From the NCBI GenBank assembly GCA_017417385.1, contig JAFPZF010000054.1, positions 1 through 64,000 of the forward strand: a DNA stretch of 64,000 nt. The letters are read 5' to 3'. Shown piece after piece: positions 43,843 through 53,176 of the stretch. Each line of letters begins with the position of its first letter. The first letter of the stretch is position 1. The position numbers and the translations under genes were made by a program. Below the pieces are notes generated by a model. It did not search any database. It saw only the letters and a list, made by a program, of their open reading frames with translations, and was not told where the DNA came from. The DNA comes from Bacteroidales bacterium (lineage in GTDB: Bacteria > Bacteroidota > Bacteroidia > Bacteroidales > Marinilabiliaceae).

Positions 43843-46716
43843 ATGAAAAACGGTTTGATAGCGACGTGCTTAGCGGTATTGATGAGCACGACTCAGACAG
43901 TGGCACAGGACAACGACACCCGCACTCATAGACAGTATCTCAGCGGCAAGGGCTGCGACGACATGGTACAATGGGACTTCTTCTGCACAGACGGCTTCAA
44001 CAGCGGCAAATGGACCAAGATTGGAGTCCCCTCATGCTGGGAGACGCAGGGCTTCGGCAACTACCAATACGGCATGAAGTTCTACGGCAAGGCTTTTCCA
44101 GATGGCATAGCCGACGAGAAGGGTAAGTACAAGTATGAGTTCAATCTTCCCGCAGAGTGGGCTGGCAGGCATATCGACCTCGTATTCGAGGCGGCTATGA
44201 CCGATCTGGAAGTGCTGATCAACCACCGTAAGGGCGGTCAAAAGCACCACGGCGGTTTCTACCGCGTGACCTACGACGTCTCAGACCGCGTATTCTTCGG
44301 CGACAAGGCTAACCTCCTGGAGGTTACGGTCAGCAAGGAGAGCGAGAACGCCGGCGTCAACCTCTCCGAGAGAAGGGCCGACTACTGGAATTTCGGTGGC
44401 CTGATTCGCCCTGTTTTCATTGTCTCCAAGCCTGCTCTCAACATCGAGCGTGTGGCTATCGACGCCAAGGCTGACGGCTCTTTCAAGGCTATGGTCCTCA
44501 TGGGCCACGTGGTCGAAGGTGCCTCTGTCGAAACTGTCATCAAGGACACGAACGGCAAGGAGGTCGGCCGTAAGGTGTCTCCAATACGAGGCGGCAGCGA
44601 CCACGCTGATATCGAACTTAAGGTCAACGACATAAAGTCTTGGACTGCCGAGACTCCTACTAGATACTCGGCCACCTTCACTCTGAAAGACAAGTCCGGG
44701 AAGGCTCTTCACGTCGAGTCTGAGAAGTTTGGCTTTAGGACGATTGAGACACGTGAGGGCGACGGCCTCTATATCAACGGACGTAAGGTCCTCGTCAAGG
44801 GCGTCAACAGGCACAGCTTCCGCCCTGAGACGGGTAGGACGCTTTCCTACAAGAAAAATCTTGAGGATGTTCTCCTCATGAAGTGCATGAACATGAACGC
44901 TGTCCGCCTCTCTCACTACCCCGCCGACCCAGAGTTCTACGACATCTGCGACAGTCTCGGCATGTACGTGATGGACGAACTGACTGGCTGGCATGGTCAT
45001 CACGAGACTATCAACGGGCAGAAACTGGTCAAGGAGATGGTCACGAGGGACCTCAACCACCCGTCGATTATATGGTGGAGCAACGGCAACGAGAAGGGAT
45101 GGAACGACGAACTTAACGGCGAGTTCCACAAATGGGACATTCAGAAAAGGCCTGTCCTCCACCCGCAAGGTAACTTCGGCGGCTACGAGACTATGCACTA
45201 CCGTAGCTATGGCGAGAGCAACGACTACATGCGCAAGCCGCAGATATGGATGCCGACTGAGTTTCTCCACGCGCTCTACGACGGCGGAGCCGGAGCTGGG
45301 CTCTACGACTACTGGGAGGTCATGCGTCAGTGGCCTCGATGCGCCGGAGGCTTCATCTGGGCTCTCGTCGACGAGGGTGTCGTCCGTACTGACATGGGTG
45401 GTATGATTGACAACGTCGGTAACTACGGCGCCGACGGCATCGTAGGTCCCCACCACGAGAAGGAAGGTAGCTTCTTCACTGTCAAGCAGGTCTGGAGCCC
45501 CGTCCAGGTTTTCCTCAAGGGGCACAACTTCGACGGCGAGAAGGCTGCTATGGAGACGCTGCCATCTGACTTCGACGGCTCTCTGTCTGTCGAGAACCGC
45601 TACGACTTCATCTCGCTAGACGACGTTAAGTTCGACTATGAATATCTGTCTTTCTCTGGCGGCAAGGAGAAGGTCGGCAAGAAGGGGACGACTACTGCTA
45701 AAGGTATTGCCGCAAGGTCAAAGGGTGAGATTAAAATACCTGTTGAAAAGGACGCTGAAGCGCTACGAATCAAGGCAACCGACGCCACTGGGCAGGAGAT
45801 TTTCACATGGTGTTTCCGTGGCAAGAGGGCTGAGTCTATCGAGGGGCGCAACAAGGTCGCCGGTACCACCACCACAACTGAGAACGACGAATCTCTGACT
45901 GTCAAGGCTGGCAAGACGACCTACGTCTTCAGCAAGAAGAACGGTCAACTGCTCTCTCTCGCTTTCGGCGATAAGTTGATTGCCCTAAGAAATGGTCCGC
46001 AGTTCTTCGCCTACAAACGCTCCGACAGGTCTATGGATCAGTTCTACAACCACGACGACAGCGAGGCTGAGAAGAAGAAGACTACCTACACTGAATATCC
46101 TGAGATGGGAAGGCTGAAGTGTCTGACCCACCGACAAGATGGCGATACGACGATTGTAACTGCCGAATACGAGCTCGGGTCTATGGAAAGCGTCGAATGG
46201 CACATCTCAGGGCGCGGCGTCGCTAGAATCCAATACTCCTACACATTCAACGGCGTCGTCGACCTCATGGGCGTCAAGTTCGATATGGACGAGGATAAGG
46301 TCCTGAGTAAGGAATGGCTCGGCATGGGTCCCTATCGTGTTTGGCAGAATAGGCTCCACGGTCCTCAACTGGGCATCTGGAAGACTGATTACAACGACCC
46401 TATCCCCGGCGAGAGCTTCACCTACCCTGAGTTCAAGGGCTACTTCGCTGGCGTTGAATGGATGAGGCTCGAGACGTCTGATGGCACTCTCTGCATCGAG
46501 CCCGCCGACGACCGTAACGACTATGTTGGTGTATTCCAGCCTCGCGACGGTCGCGACCGCCTTCTCTACACTCTCCCAGAGACAGGCCTCTCTATCATGC
46601 AGGTTATCCCTGCCGTCCGCAACAAGGTCAACACTACTGACCTTAACGGACCTAGCGCCCTCCCTACCTGGGCAAGAGGCAGAAGGACAGGGAGTCTAAA
46701 ACTATGGGTGGAATAG
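43843..46716 (+). CDS. Secreted GH2 beta-galactosidase
   Basis: A 957-residue exported LacZ-type glycoside hydrolase (signal peptide ending TQTVAQ). Domains in order: N-terminal jelly-roll with VPSCWETQGFGNYQYG; Ig-like domains; the TIM barrel with LVKGVNRHSFRPETGRTLS; and a C-terminal beta-sandwich. Catalytic acid/base is Glu417 in NGNEKGW and the probable nucleophile Glu473 in PTEFLHALYD. Its export points to galactan side chains of pectin or arabinogalactan as substrates, in line with the pectate lyase and the acetylesterase in the window. Codon use avoids A-ending codons, as in the pectate lyase. Confidence 0.92.
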   Translation: MKNGLIATCLAVLMSTTQTVAQDNDTRTHRQYLSGKGCDDMVQWDFFCTDGFNSGKWTKIGVPSCWETQGFGNYQYGMKFYGKAFPDGIADEKGKYKYEFNLPAEWAGRHIDLVFEAAMTDLEVLINHRKGGQKHHGGFYRVTYDVSDRVFFGDKANLLEVTVSKESENAGVNLSERRADYWNFGGLIRPVFIVSKPALNIERVAIDAKADGSFKAMVLMGHVVEGASVETVIKDTNGKEVGRKVSPIRGGSDHADIELKVNDIKSWTAETPTRYSATFTLKDKSGKALHVESEKFGFRTIETREGDGLYINGRKVLVKGVNRHSFRPETGRTLSYKKNLEDVLLMKCMNMNAVRLSHYPADPEFYDICDSLGMYVMDELTGWHGHHETINGQKLVKEMVTRDLNHPSIIWWSNGNEKGWNDELNGEFHKWDIQKRPVLHPQGNFGGYETMHYRSYGESNDYMRKPQIWMPTEFLHALYDGGAGAGLYDYWEVMRQWPRCAGGFIWALVDEGVVRTDMGGMIDNVGNYGADGIVGPHHEKEGSFFTVKQVWSPVQVFLKGHNFDGEKAAMETLPSDFDGSLSVENRYDFISLDDVKFDYEYLSFSGGKEKVGKKGTTTAKGIAARSKGEIKIPVEKDAEALRIKATDATGQEIFTWCFRGKRAESIEGRNKVAGTTTTTENDESLTVKAGKTTYVFSKKNGQLLSLAFGDKLIALRNGPQFFAYKRSDRSMDQFYNHDDSEAEKKKTTYTEYPEMGRLKCLTHRQDGDTTIVTAEYELGSMESVEWHISGRGVARIQYSYTFNGVVDLMGVKFDMDEDKVLSKEWLGMGPYRVWQNRLHGPQLGIWKTDYNDPIPGESFTYPEFKGYFAGVEWMRLETSDGTLCIEPADDRNDYVGVFQPRDGRDRLLYTLPETGLSIMQVIPAVRNKVNTTDLNGPSALPTWARGRRTGSLKLWVE

Positions 46717-46761
46717 GCTTGACATCCGAAACCCCATATAGCTGACGAACGAATACGACAA

Positions 46762-46800
46762 CGGGCAGTAATTAATTGTATATCTATCAATTACTGCCCG
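46762..46800. terminator. Bidirectional terminator between GH2 gene and small paralogue 1
   Basis: CGGGCAGTAATT (46762-46773) pairs perfectly with AATTACTGCCCG (46789-46800), followed by TTTATTTTG, between convergent genes. Confidence 0.9.
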
Positions 46801-46831
46801 TTTATTTTGTCTCCCGATAGTGCGTTCGCTA

Positions 46832-47500
46832 TCAATCTTTGTTCTTGTCCTCGCTCTTTATCTCGGCAAGTGAGGTTTCAAATAGCTTATGCACTCTGAA
46901 GAACTCCCCGAGTATGTATTTCATGTAGTTCTTCACGTCTGGCATCCCTGTCGGCATCGCAAACTCCCTCACTGTATGTACGTAGAACTTGTTGTACTCG
47001 TTTGATATTGAGTATATCAGCGCAATCCCGCTATACCGAGCCGCCTCGTTTATCGCCCTCCTATATAGCGTGACCTCCTCGACGTCACTCAGCTCACACG
47101 ACTCCCAAAACAGGTCGGATATGAAGAATATGCACGAACCCTCATTGGTGTCGAGCTGGAAGTGCTCACCTTGATACTCGAAATGATATCGCGTCTCGAA
47201 TTCCTCGTCCTGCTTGAGCTCGCAGTTCAACGCCTCGAGCGTCTCCTTCATCATCTCTACTGGCGTCCGGTCCGCAGTGTCTCCCGAGCCCTCTGTCTCC
47301 TTTCTGTCTCTCGACGCTTCTATCTCATAATGCTCTTCCGCCTCCGCCGATTCAGCTGAGGTCCTTTCTTTGGCTGCGCCAGACTTCCCGATATCGCCAC
47401 TTTCCTTCCGCCCGCCGCGCTTTCTCTTCTCGTCTCTCTGACCCATCCTGAAACCGACAGCTATCGCCAATACTATTCCTATCGCTGCTATGTATCCCAT
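46832..47500 (-). CDS. Membrane-anchored small paralogue 1 (YbjN/CesT-like fold suspected)
   Basis: A 222-residue protein: one N-terminal hydrophobic helix (MGYIAAIGIVLAIAVGF), a highly charged linker (about 20-95; ESAEAEEHYEIEASRDRKE), and a compact alpha/beta domain from MMKETLEALNCELKQDEE. That domain shares its pattern with the gene at 47836-48300: FEYQGEHFQLDTNEGSCIFF / SDLFWESCELSDVEEVTLY / RRAINEAARYSGIALIY. The alternating strands and helices recall YbjN or type-III-chaperone-like folds, but this is a guess from pattern. Not recognised by name. Confidence 0.65.
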   Translation of the reverse strand: MGYIAAIGIVLAIAVGFRMGQRDEKRKRGGRKESGDIGKSGAAKERTSAESAEAEEHYEIEASRDRKETEGSGDTADRTPVEMMKETLEALNCELKQDEEFETRYHFEYQGEHFQLDTNEGSCIFFISDLFWESCELSDVEEVTLYRRAINEAARYSGIALIYSISNEYNKFYVHTVREFAMPTGMPDVKNYMKYILGEFFRVHKLFETSLAEIKSEDKNKD

Positions 47501-47728
47501 GTAATCTTCTGATTTGTAGTCTGTAATACTTTTCCTCTTTGCTCTTTGTCGCTTCCGTTTCCTACCGCAATTTACTCAAGTTTAATCTCCTGACCAAATT
47601 ATTCTTCCTTCTCCCCTTTCCTTCCTCCCCTTTCCTTCTCCCCTACCCTCGCCCGTCCTCATATTATAGGGGACGAGGAGACAAACTTATCACAACATTA
47701 GTTCGCCCCCTCGTTTCTCCTGCATTAT

Positions 47729-47783
47729 ATTAGCCTTAGGTTAGACCTGGGTTAGCCTTGGTACAGCCTTAGTATAGCCCTGA
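47729..47783 (+). repeat. 11-bp tandem repeat, locus 4 (five degenerate units)
   Basis: Five units in perfect 11-base register: ATTAGCCTTAG, GTTAGACCTGG, GTTAGCCTTGG, TACAGCCTTAG, TATAGCCCTGA. It is the longest and most diverged array. The surrounding gap (47501-47835) is T/C-rich and otherwise holds nothing recognisable. Confidence 0.75.
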
Positions 47784-47835
47784 CCATCTTTTACCGACAA
47801 TCATTAGGTTCTTCACCTCCTGATGCTGTCCGCCC

Positions 47836-48300
47836 CTACTCCTCTTTGTTCTTCTGATACTCGCTCCTGAACTTGTAGAGCGACTCTGAGAAGTGTTTGT
47901 GTGCCCTGAAGCACTTGCCTAGGGTATACCCCATGTACGACTCTTTGTCGGGTAGCTCCGGCATGAATGGGAACTCGCAGCTCGCATGTACGTGGAACTT
48001 GCACTCAGCCCCCGGGTCGTCTATCGTGAACCATACTGACGCACCGCTAAACCTGTTCGCGGCATTGACGGCCTTCCTGAATACTGCGACTTCATCGATG
48101 TCCTCCAGCAGGCACTCCGCCCACCCTATGTCATACAGCATGAATATGCACGACTCCGGCGAATAGTCTAATATGAAGTGCTCGCCCTGAAACTTGAACT
48201 GATACCTGTTCTCGACCTCCTGGTCTTTCTCCATGTCGCAGTTCATCTTCTTCAGCGTCTCGAGTAGCGCATCTAGGCATACATTGGTTTTCTCTGCCAT
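47836..48300 (-). CDS. Small cytoplasmic paralogue 2 (YbjN/CesT-like fold suspected)
   Basis: A 154-residue protein without signal or membrane segment. It matches the globular domain of the 46832-47500 protein over its whole length: LLETLKKMNCDMEKDQE, FKFQGEHFILDYSPESCIFM, DIGWAECLLEDIDEVAVF, RKAVNAANRFSGASVWFTI, and KESYMGYTLGKCFRAHKHF. The two genes are probably a tandem duplication in which one copy gained a membrane anchor and linker. Separated by 335 bp that include 11-bp repeats. Function unknown. Confidence 0.7.
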   Translation of the reverse strand: MAEKTNVCLDALLETLKKMNCDMEKDQEVENRYQFKFQGEHFILDYSPESCIFMLYDIGWAECLLEDIDEVAVFRKAVNAANRFSGASVWFTIDDPGAECKFHVHASCEFPFMPELPDKESYMGYTLGKCFRAHKHFSESLYKFRSEYQKNKEE

Positions 48301-48376
48301 GTCTCTTCTTGTTATTGGTTTCTCTTTTCTTTATAACTGTCTTATACTCTTTTTATTGTCTCTGTTGTTCAATCAT

Positions 48377-48415
48377 TCTTGCTTGGCGAAGTGTAAGCCT
48401 CCCCGCCAAGCAAGA
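48377..48415. terminator. Inverted repeat downstream of the acetylesterase gene
   Basis: TCTTGCTTGGCG (48377-48388) pairs perfectly with CGCCAAGCAAGA (48404-48415). It lies after the stop of the minus-strand acetylesterase. No T run follows on that strand, so termination by this hairpin alone is uncertain. Confidence 0.55.
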
Positions 48416-48447
48416 TGTCTTTATGTGTCTATTCTTATCGAATTTGA

Positions 48448-49686
48448 TTAGTTGCCGTCCGGCTTGACGACCTCGAACTTCTCGACTGCCGGTATGCTAT
48501 ACTTCTGCCATTCGTCTGGCTTCTTGGCGTCAAAGTCTGCCCACCATGGCCTGAGGTTCTTGCAGATGTCACTCCCCATCGCCTTAAGTCCCATGACTAT
48601 GCACTTCGACACCTCCCAAGCTCCGAACGTGTTGAAGTGGGTGTTGTCCGCCAGTTCCTTGTCCTGCCCAGGATACGTCCCCGCTGCATAGTGGACGAGC
48701 ACCTTCTTGCTTCCCTCTTCCCCGAGCGCCAGATACATGTCTGTCGTCATCTTTGTCAGGTCTATGAGGCCCGTCTTCTCCCTCTCCGCCGTCATCCGCG
48801 TGACTGTCGGATAGTCTCCGTGAGTATCCTTGAGCTCTCCGTCCTTGAACGCCCTTCTCGCTGTCGGCGTGATGAGCACGACTTCGCACTCTTTCTCCCT
48901 TATCTTGTCGATGAATGTCTTGAGGTTGTGCGAAAAGTTATACCATGCTCCGCTGCCCGGGCCCTTGTCCTTCTCGTCGTTATGCCCGAACTCTACGAAG
49001 AACACGTCGCCCTTCTTCGCCATCGAGAGCGCCTTGTCGAGTCTCTTGCTCGCCATGAAACTAGTCGTCCTCTCGCCGCTCTCCGCATAGTTGGCTACGC
49101 AGATGTTCTCGTCAAACCAGTATGTCAGCATCTGCCCCCAGCTCGCCCACGGCTCAAACTCCTGATCTACGACTGTCGAGTTGCCGCAGAGAAACAGCGT
49201 CTTCGCCTTCTCGTCTCGCGATATCTCTATCCTGCTGACCGCCGGCGCACTTCCGCAGAATGTCAGCGTCAACTTCTCGTCCCAGTTGAGGTAGTCTTTC
49301 TCCCTCTCCTTGGTCTTGACTCTCTCGCCTCCCTCTATCTCCGGACTCCTCTTGTGTATCGTCCACTCCATCGTCTTGACTTCCTTCTTCTTGGTCTCTA
49401 TGTTGCTGCCGAGGAGTCGCCTGCTCTCCGCATACACTGTCGTACTGCCCGCATACTGCTTGCTGCCGAATGTCACCTTGACTCTGTAATTCCCGTCCGG
49501 CACCTTCACCGAGTAGATCATCTGGCTGTGATTCTTCTTGTCGACCATCACCGTCCCGAAGTCCAGACCCTTCTCTCCATTGTACTCACTCTGCGGCTTC
49601 GTCATGTCTATGTCATACGTCTGAGCCGCCATGCCTACACTCACCATTACTGCTATTGCAGCTGCGATTGTCTTTATCCTTTTCAT
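48448..49686 (-). CDS. Rhamnogalacturonan acetylesterase, SGNH/GDSL (CE12-like)
   Basis: A 412-residue exported esterase predicted to remove acetyl groups from rhamnogalacturonan. Signal peptide ends GMAAQ. The N-terminal 150 residues form a galactose-binding-like beta domain (YNGEKGLDFGTVMVD; YRVKVTFGSKQ). The catalytic domain starts with TLFLCGNSTVVDQ: block I has GNS rather than GDS, as is common in CE12. Block III is GHNDEKD, and block V DNTHFNTFGA carries the catalytic Asp and His. It extends the pectin theme of the window but is transcribed separately from the pectate lyase locus. Confidence 0.88.
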   Translation of the reverse strand: MKRIKTIAAAIAVMVSVGMAAQTYDIDMTKPQSEYNGEKGLDFGTVMVDKKNHSQMIYSVKVPDGNYRVKVTFGSKQYAGSTTVYAESRRLLGSNIETKKKEVKTMEWTIHKRSPEIEGGERVKTKEREKDYLNWDEKLTLTFCGSAPAVSRIEISRDEKAKTLFLCGNSTVVDQEFEPWASWGQMLTYWFDENICVANYAESGERTTSFMASKRLDKALSMAKKGDVFFVEFGHNDEKDKGPGSGAWYNFSHNLKTFIDKIREKECEVVLITPTARRAFKDGELKDTHGDYPTVTRMTAEREKTGLIDLTKMTTDMYLALGEEGSKKVLVHYAAGTYPGQDKELADNTHFNTFGAWEVSKCIVMGLKAMGSDICKNLRPWWADFDAKKPDEWQKYSIPAVEKFEVVKPDGN

Positions 49687-49710
49687 CTATAATAGTTTAT
49701 CGTTTATTTC

Positions 49711-50094
49711 TTACAGAAATTCTATCGTTTTCTGATCTAGTCCTGTCTTCATTGCTATCTCTTCCGCACCCATCCCCTTCTTTTTCATTTCTATCATCTT
49801 CCACCATACTTCACTGTTCTTTTCTCGTTCCTTCGAATACTCTTTCTCAAACTCCTTCTCGAACTCTTCTTCGTCTATCTCGCCATGCTCTTCTTTATAA
49901 CACTCCCTAAATCCTCTTCTAAACCCTGTTCTGACTGCATATTCTAGAACTGCCACGTTATCCCTATGCGTCTTGAGCTCTTCAAACTCAGGACTTCCCC
50001 ATCTCATTTCTTTTTCGTCTGTCATTATGTCCTCTATCGCTACTATTCTTGGTTTGTCTATTCCATTGTACCTATTTGCTCTCCCCCTTCTCAC
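49711..50094 (-). CDS. Small charged protein resembling the C-terminus of Rpn/PD-(D/E)XK transposases
   Basis: A 127-residue frame starting at GTG (50094), with a TATCTTTG promoter box 36 bp upstream. It is rich in Glu, Lys and Arg. The last 30 residues (MIEMKKKGMGAEEIAMKTG, then LDQKTIEFL) match the helix-turn-helix-like tail of Rpn-family recombination-promoting nucleases. The segment VLEYAVRTGFRRGFRECYKEE fits the helices before it. The nuclease core is missing. It may be a decayed remnant or a stand-alone small protein. An internal ATG at 50025 is a possible alternative start. Confidence 0.45.
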   Translation of the reverse strand: MRRGRANRYNGIDKPRIVAIEDIMTDEKEMRWGSPEFEELKTHRDNVAVLEYAVRTGFRRGFRECYKEEHGEIDEEEFEKEFEKEYSKEREKNSEVWWKMIEMKKKGMGAEEIAMKTGLDQKTIEFL

Positions 50095-50129
50095 ATCCTT
50101 TCTCCCCCTTTCTTTCTTCCTTCACTCTA

Positions 50130-50137
50130 CAAAGATA
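50130..50137 (-). promoter_or_regulatory. Promoter -7 box for the small Rpn-like gene
   Basis: TATCTTTG on the minus strand matches the -7 consensus. The rest of 50138-50319 is T/C-rich and shows no other feature. Confidence 0.45.
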
Positions 50138-50319
50138 GTAAGTTTTCCGTTCCTTTCAGACTCCTTGCGCCATCTCCACCCTCATAACTGCCACATTAAA
50201 AGAGAGGAGCCATGGTTTTCCGCCCACAGCCCCTCTCCTATATCGCTTTTCCTCCTATCCTATTCGTAAAATCTCATGTCCGTTATCTTCTCTCCTTCTC
50301 TCCTTCTTCCCCCCCTATC

Positions 50320-52740
50320 CTACACTTTCTCCTCAAGAGCCACCCCGCCCTCTGGTTGCAAGACAAGCCCACCTTTATGCTGAACTCCATGCTCATCGAT
50401 AAAGCCGTCGAGGACATTCGTCTTGCCCTTCTTGATGAGTACCTGCAGATGCGTCGCTGTCAACTTTCTCCCCATGAACACGAACGGCACTCTGAATCGA
50501 CATCCCGACACATAGTTGGAGCACCCCCATGCCGACTTACCGGTCAGGACGTTTCCCCCACATAGCGGACATGTCAACGGTGCACTGCTGGCCGCCTTCG
50601 CCTCCGATGGCTTGAAAACTATGTTGTACTCCTTGTCGAATGTCAGCTGTCCGTCTTTCTTCTGCCCGTCAACCTCTATTCCCTTCATCTGCGGTGTCAC
50701 CCCCTTGGTTAGCAGCGTCTCTACTTGCTTCTGTGTCAACTTCTTACCCATCACGACAAACGGGACTACCAGATGACACCCCTCTTTGAATCCACTGCAG
50801 CCCCATGCAGACTTCCCTTTCAATATTGGTCGTCCGCAGGATGGACAGGTCAACGCGGCCGTCTGCGTCGTCGATTGCTGTGCCTTAGATGACTGCGCCT
50901 TAGCCGTCGTCTGAGATGTGCTCTTGGCTTCCGTACGCTCTTGCGCCACCTCTATCCGATGAGAGTCAGACGCATATCGGATGGTATTGACGACGTCCGT
51001 CACCATCTGCTTCATATCCGAGACGAAGACCTGAACCGACGTCTCCCCACGCTCTATCTGACGGAGTTTCTTCTCCCAGAGTCCCGTCAGCTCGACCGAC
51101 TTGAGGATTGGCGTCTGTATTGTATCTACAAGGCTTATCCCCGTAGTTGTCGGGACAAGATTCTTCTTGACCTTCGTAACAAAATGTCGTCTGAAGAGGG
51201 TCTCTATGATGGCCGCACGCGTTGATGGCCGCCCAATGCCATTCTCCTTCATCAGCATCCTCAGCTCCTCGTCATCGACCTGCTTGCCTGCCGTCTCCAT
51301 CGCCCGCAGCAGCGTAGCCTCTGTATACGGCTTCGGCGGCTGTGTCATCTTCTCTACTAGCTTCGGTGCATGCTCCCCTGTCTCTCCTACGACAAACGAC
51401 GGGAGTACTGCCTGCTCCTCGTTCTTGCCATCGTTCTCATCGACCTGCGCACTTCCATAGACGACACGCCACCCCGGCGAGACTATCTGCTTTCCTCCTA
51501 CCTTGAACTTTATGTCCTCTACGCTCCCGATGACTGTCGTCTGCTTTATGTCGCTGTCTGGATAGAAGTTTGCTATGAACCGACGTGCTATCAGGTCGTA
51601 AACAAGCTTCTCATTCCGCTGAAGGTCTGGCGTCGGACAGACTCCCGTAGGGATGATAGCATGGTGATCCGTGACCTTTAGGTTGTTGAACACCTTCTTG
51701 GACTTGGGCAACTTTGCCGCTCCAAGCAACGGCGCCGTGTGGTTTGCGTATGGCGTCATCCCTCCCAATATCTTCTTGACTTGCGGATAGATGTCGTCTG
51801 TCAAGAATCGTGTATCGACTCGCGGATACGTCGTGAACTTGCGCTCGTAGAGTGTCTGTGCTATTCTGAGCGTGTCGTCGGCAGAGAGTCCAAACTTCTG
51901 GTTGCACTCGACCTGCAGCGATGTAAGGTCATAAAGAGGCGGCGCACTCTCCTTCCCATTCTTCGATTGCACATCGTCAACTCGAAATGGCTTTCCTGAG
52001 ATCTTATCAAGCAACGCCTGTCCCACTTCGATTGTCTTAAACCTCTCAACGTCTGCCGAGAAGGTGACGTCCCGATATACTGTCTTGAGCTCCCAATACT
52101 TCTCGGGCGTGAAATTGCTAATTTCCTTATATCGCTGGACTATAAGAGCGAGCGTCGGGGTCTGCACCCTACCGATTGAGAGGACTGTTCCCCTCGCCCC
52201 ATAACGTAGCGTATACGCCCGCGTCGCATTCATCCCGAGCAGCCAGTCTCCTATTGCCCTTGCACTGCCGGCTGCATATACATTGTCGAATTCTGACGCA
52301 TCGTGCAGATGCGCAAAACCATCTCGTATGGCATCCTCTGTAAGCGACGAGATCCACAGTCGATAGACGGGACACGTGACTCCTGCCATCTGCATGACCC
52401 ACCGCTGGATCAGCTCTCCCTCCTGCCCTGCATCACCACAATTGATGACGGAGTCCGCCGTACGCACAAGCCCAGCTATGACATCAAACTGTCGCTTGAC
52501 GCCAGTGTCTGCCTTGAGCTTAATACCAAACTTCTCTGGAATAATAGGAAGGTCGTGGAAATCCCAACGCTTTAGGTACGGCTGATAGTCGTGCGGCTCC
52601 TTTAGCTCACAAAGATGACCAAAGACCCACGTCACCTGATAATCGTTGCCAACAAAAAAGCCATTCTGCTTCCTGTCGGCACCCAATACTTTTGCTATTT
52701 CTGCAGCTACCGATGGCTTCTCGGCAATGCAAACTTTCAT
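50320..52740 (-). CDS. topB: DNA topoisomerase III with two C-terminal Cys-rich modules
   Basis: An 806-residue type IA topoisomerase that passes single strands and decatenates DNA. TOPRIM opens MKVCIAEKPSVAAEIAKVLG, with the acidic motif as NCGDAGQEGELI. The active-site Tyr is in FTTYPRVDTRFL, and NGIGRPSTRAAIIETL is the domain IV/I motif. The C-terminus carries two copies of a zinc-ribbon-like module of about 80 residues: LTCPSCGRPILKGKSAWGCS and LTCPLCGGNVLTGKSAWGCS, each followed by VPFV(V/F)MG(K/R)KLT. TopB genes of this form are often chromosomal in Bacteroidota, and no mobile-element context is visible. Confidence 0.93.
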   Translation of the reverse strand: MKVCIAEKPSVAAEIAKVLGADRKQNGFFVGNDYQVTWVFGHLCELKEPHDYQPYLKRWDFHDLPIIPEKFGIKLKADTGVKRQFDVIAGLVRTADSVINCGDAGQEGELIQRWVMQMAGVTCPVYRLWISSLTEDAIRDGFAHLHDASEFDNVYAAGSARAIGDWLLGMNATRAYTLRYGARGTVLSIGRVQTPTLALIVQRYKEISNFTPEKYWELKTVYRDVTFSADVERFKTIEVGQALLDKISGKPFRVDDVQSKNGKESAPPLYDLTSLQVECNQKFGLSADDTLRIAQTLYERKFTTYPRVDTRFLTDDIYPQVKKILGGMTPYANHTAPLLGAAKLPKSKKVFNNLKVTDHHAIIPTGVCPTPDLQRNEKLVYDLIARRFIANFYPDSDIKQTTVIGSVEDIKFKVGGKQIVSPGWRVVYGSAQVDENDGKNEEQAVLPSFVVGETGEHAPKLVEKMTQPPKPYTEATLLRAMETAGKQVDDEELRMLMKENGIGRPSTRAAIIETLFRRHFVTKVKKNLVPTTTGISLVDTIQTPILKSVELTGLWEKKLRQIERGETSVQVFVSDMKQMVTDVVNTIRYASDSHRIEVAQERTEAKSTSQTTAKAQSSKAQQSTTQTAALTCPSCGRPILKGKSAWGCSGFKEGCHLVVPFVVMGKKLTQKQVETLLTKGVTPQMKGIEVDGQKKDGQLTFDKEYNIVFKPSEAKAASSAPLTCPLCGGNVLTGKSAWGCSNYVSGCRFRVPFVFMGRKLTATHLQVLIKKGKTNVLDGFIDEHGVQHKGGLVLQPEGGVALEEKV

Positions 52741-52769
52741 TTACGCAGTCGTGGAAAAGATATTAAAAA

Positions 52770-53168
52770 GACAGCAGGACTATAAGCCGGGTTCTGTGAG
52801 CTCTTTCGAACTTGTCTATCATTTATCTTGGGTCGGGCGTCACCACCCGCCTCTCACGCAGTCTACCCCCCCGAGCGACTCATTGAGTCTGATGCGAGTA
52901 ACATCATTCATCGACTGACGAGCAGCCGACAAGACACGGGTATACATGACCTTGCAACCCACAGGTGCACCTCAGCCTCCGTTGTCACCAACAAGAGCGG
53001 TAAGCTCTTACCTCACCTTTGCACCCTTACCCTAGCATTTACTAGGGCGGTTATTCTCTGTAGTGCTGACCAACACCTTACGGCAGTTCTTCCAATTGTG
53101 AAGTGTGGTACTCTGTGTTGCCCGGACTTTCCTCTTGATCTTATCAAGCGATAGACTGTCCTGCTGTC
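52770..53168 (-). ncRNA. rnpB: RNase P RNA, bacterial class A
   Basis: A transcript of about 399 nt, read on the minus strand. The 5' end GACAGCAGGACAGTC pairs with the 3' end TAGTCCTGCTGTC to form P1. The conserved core elements GAGGAAAGTCCGGGCAACAC near the start and ACAGAACCCGGCTTAT near the end are both present, with the P4 strands they contribute. It catalyses removal of the tRNA 5' leader. Open frames over it on the plus strand are spurious. It sits 8 bp downstream of the double-SPOR gene and 30 bp upstream of topB. Confidence 0.96.
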
Positions 53169-53176
53169 AAAATCAT

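Noticed and set aside
49656..50269. Plus-strand Ser/Leu/Phe-rich frames between the acetylesterase and topB
   Set aside because: They arise from T/C-rich intergenic DNA and lie antisense to the small Rpn-like gene and its promoter.
52646..53154. Open frames on the plus strand over the RNase P RNA
   Set aside because: The region is fully explained by rnpB with its conserved ends and core; the frames have no ribosome-binding site or homology signs.
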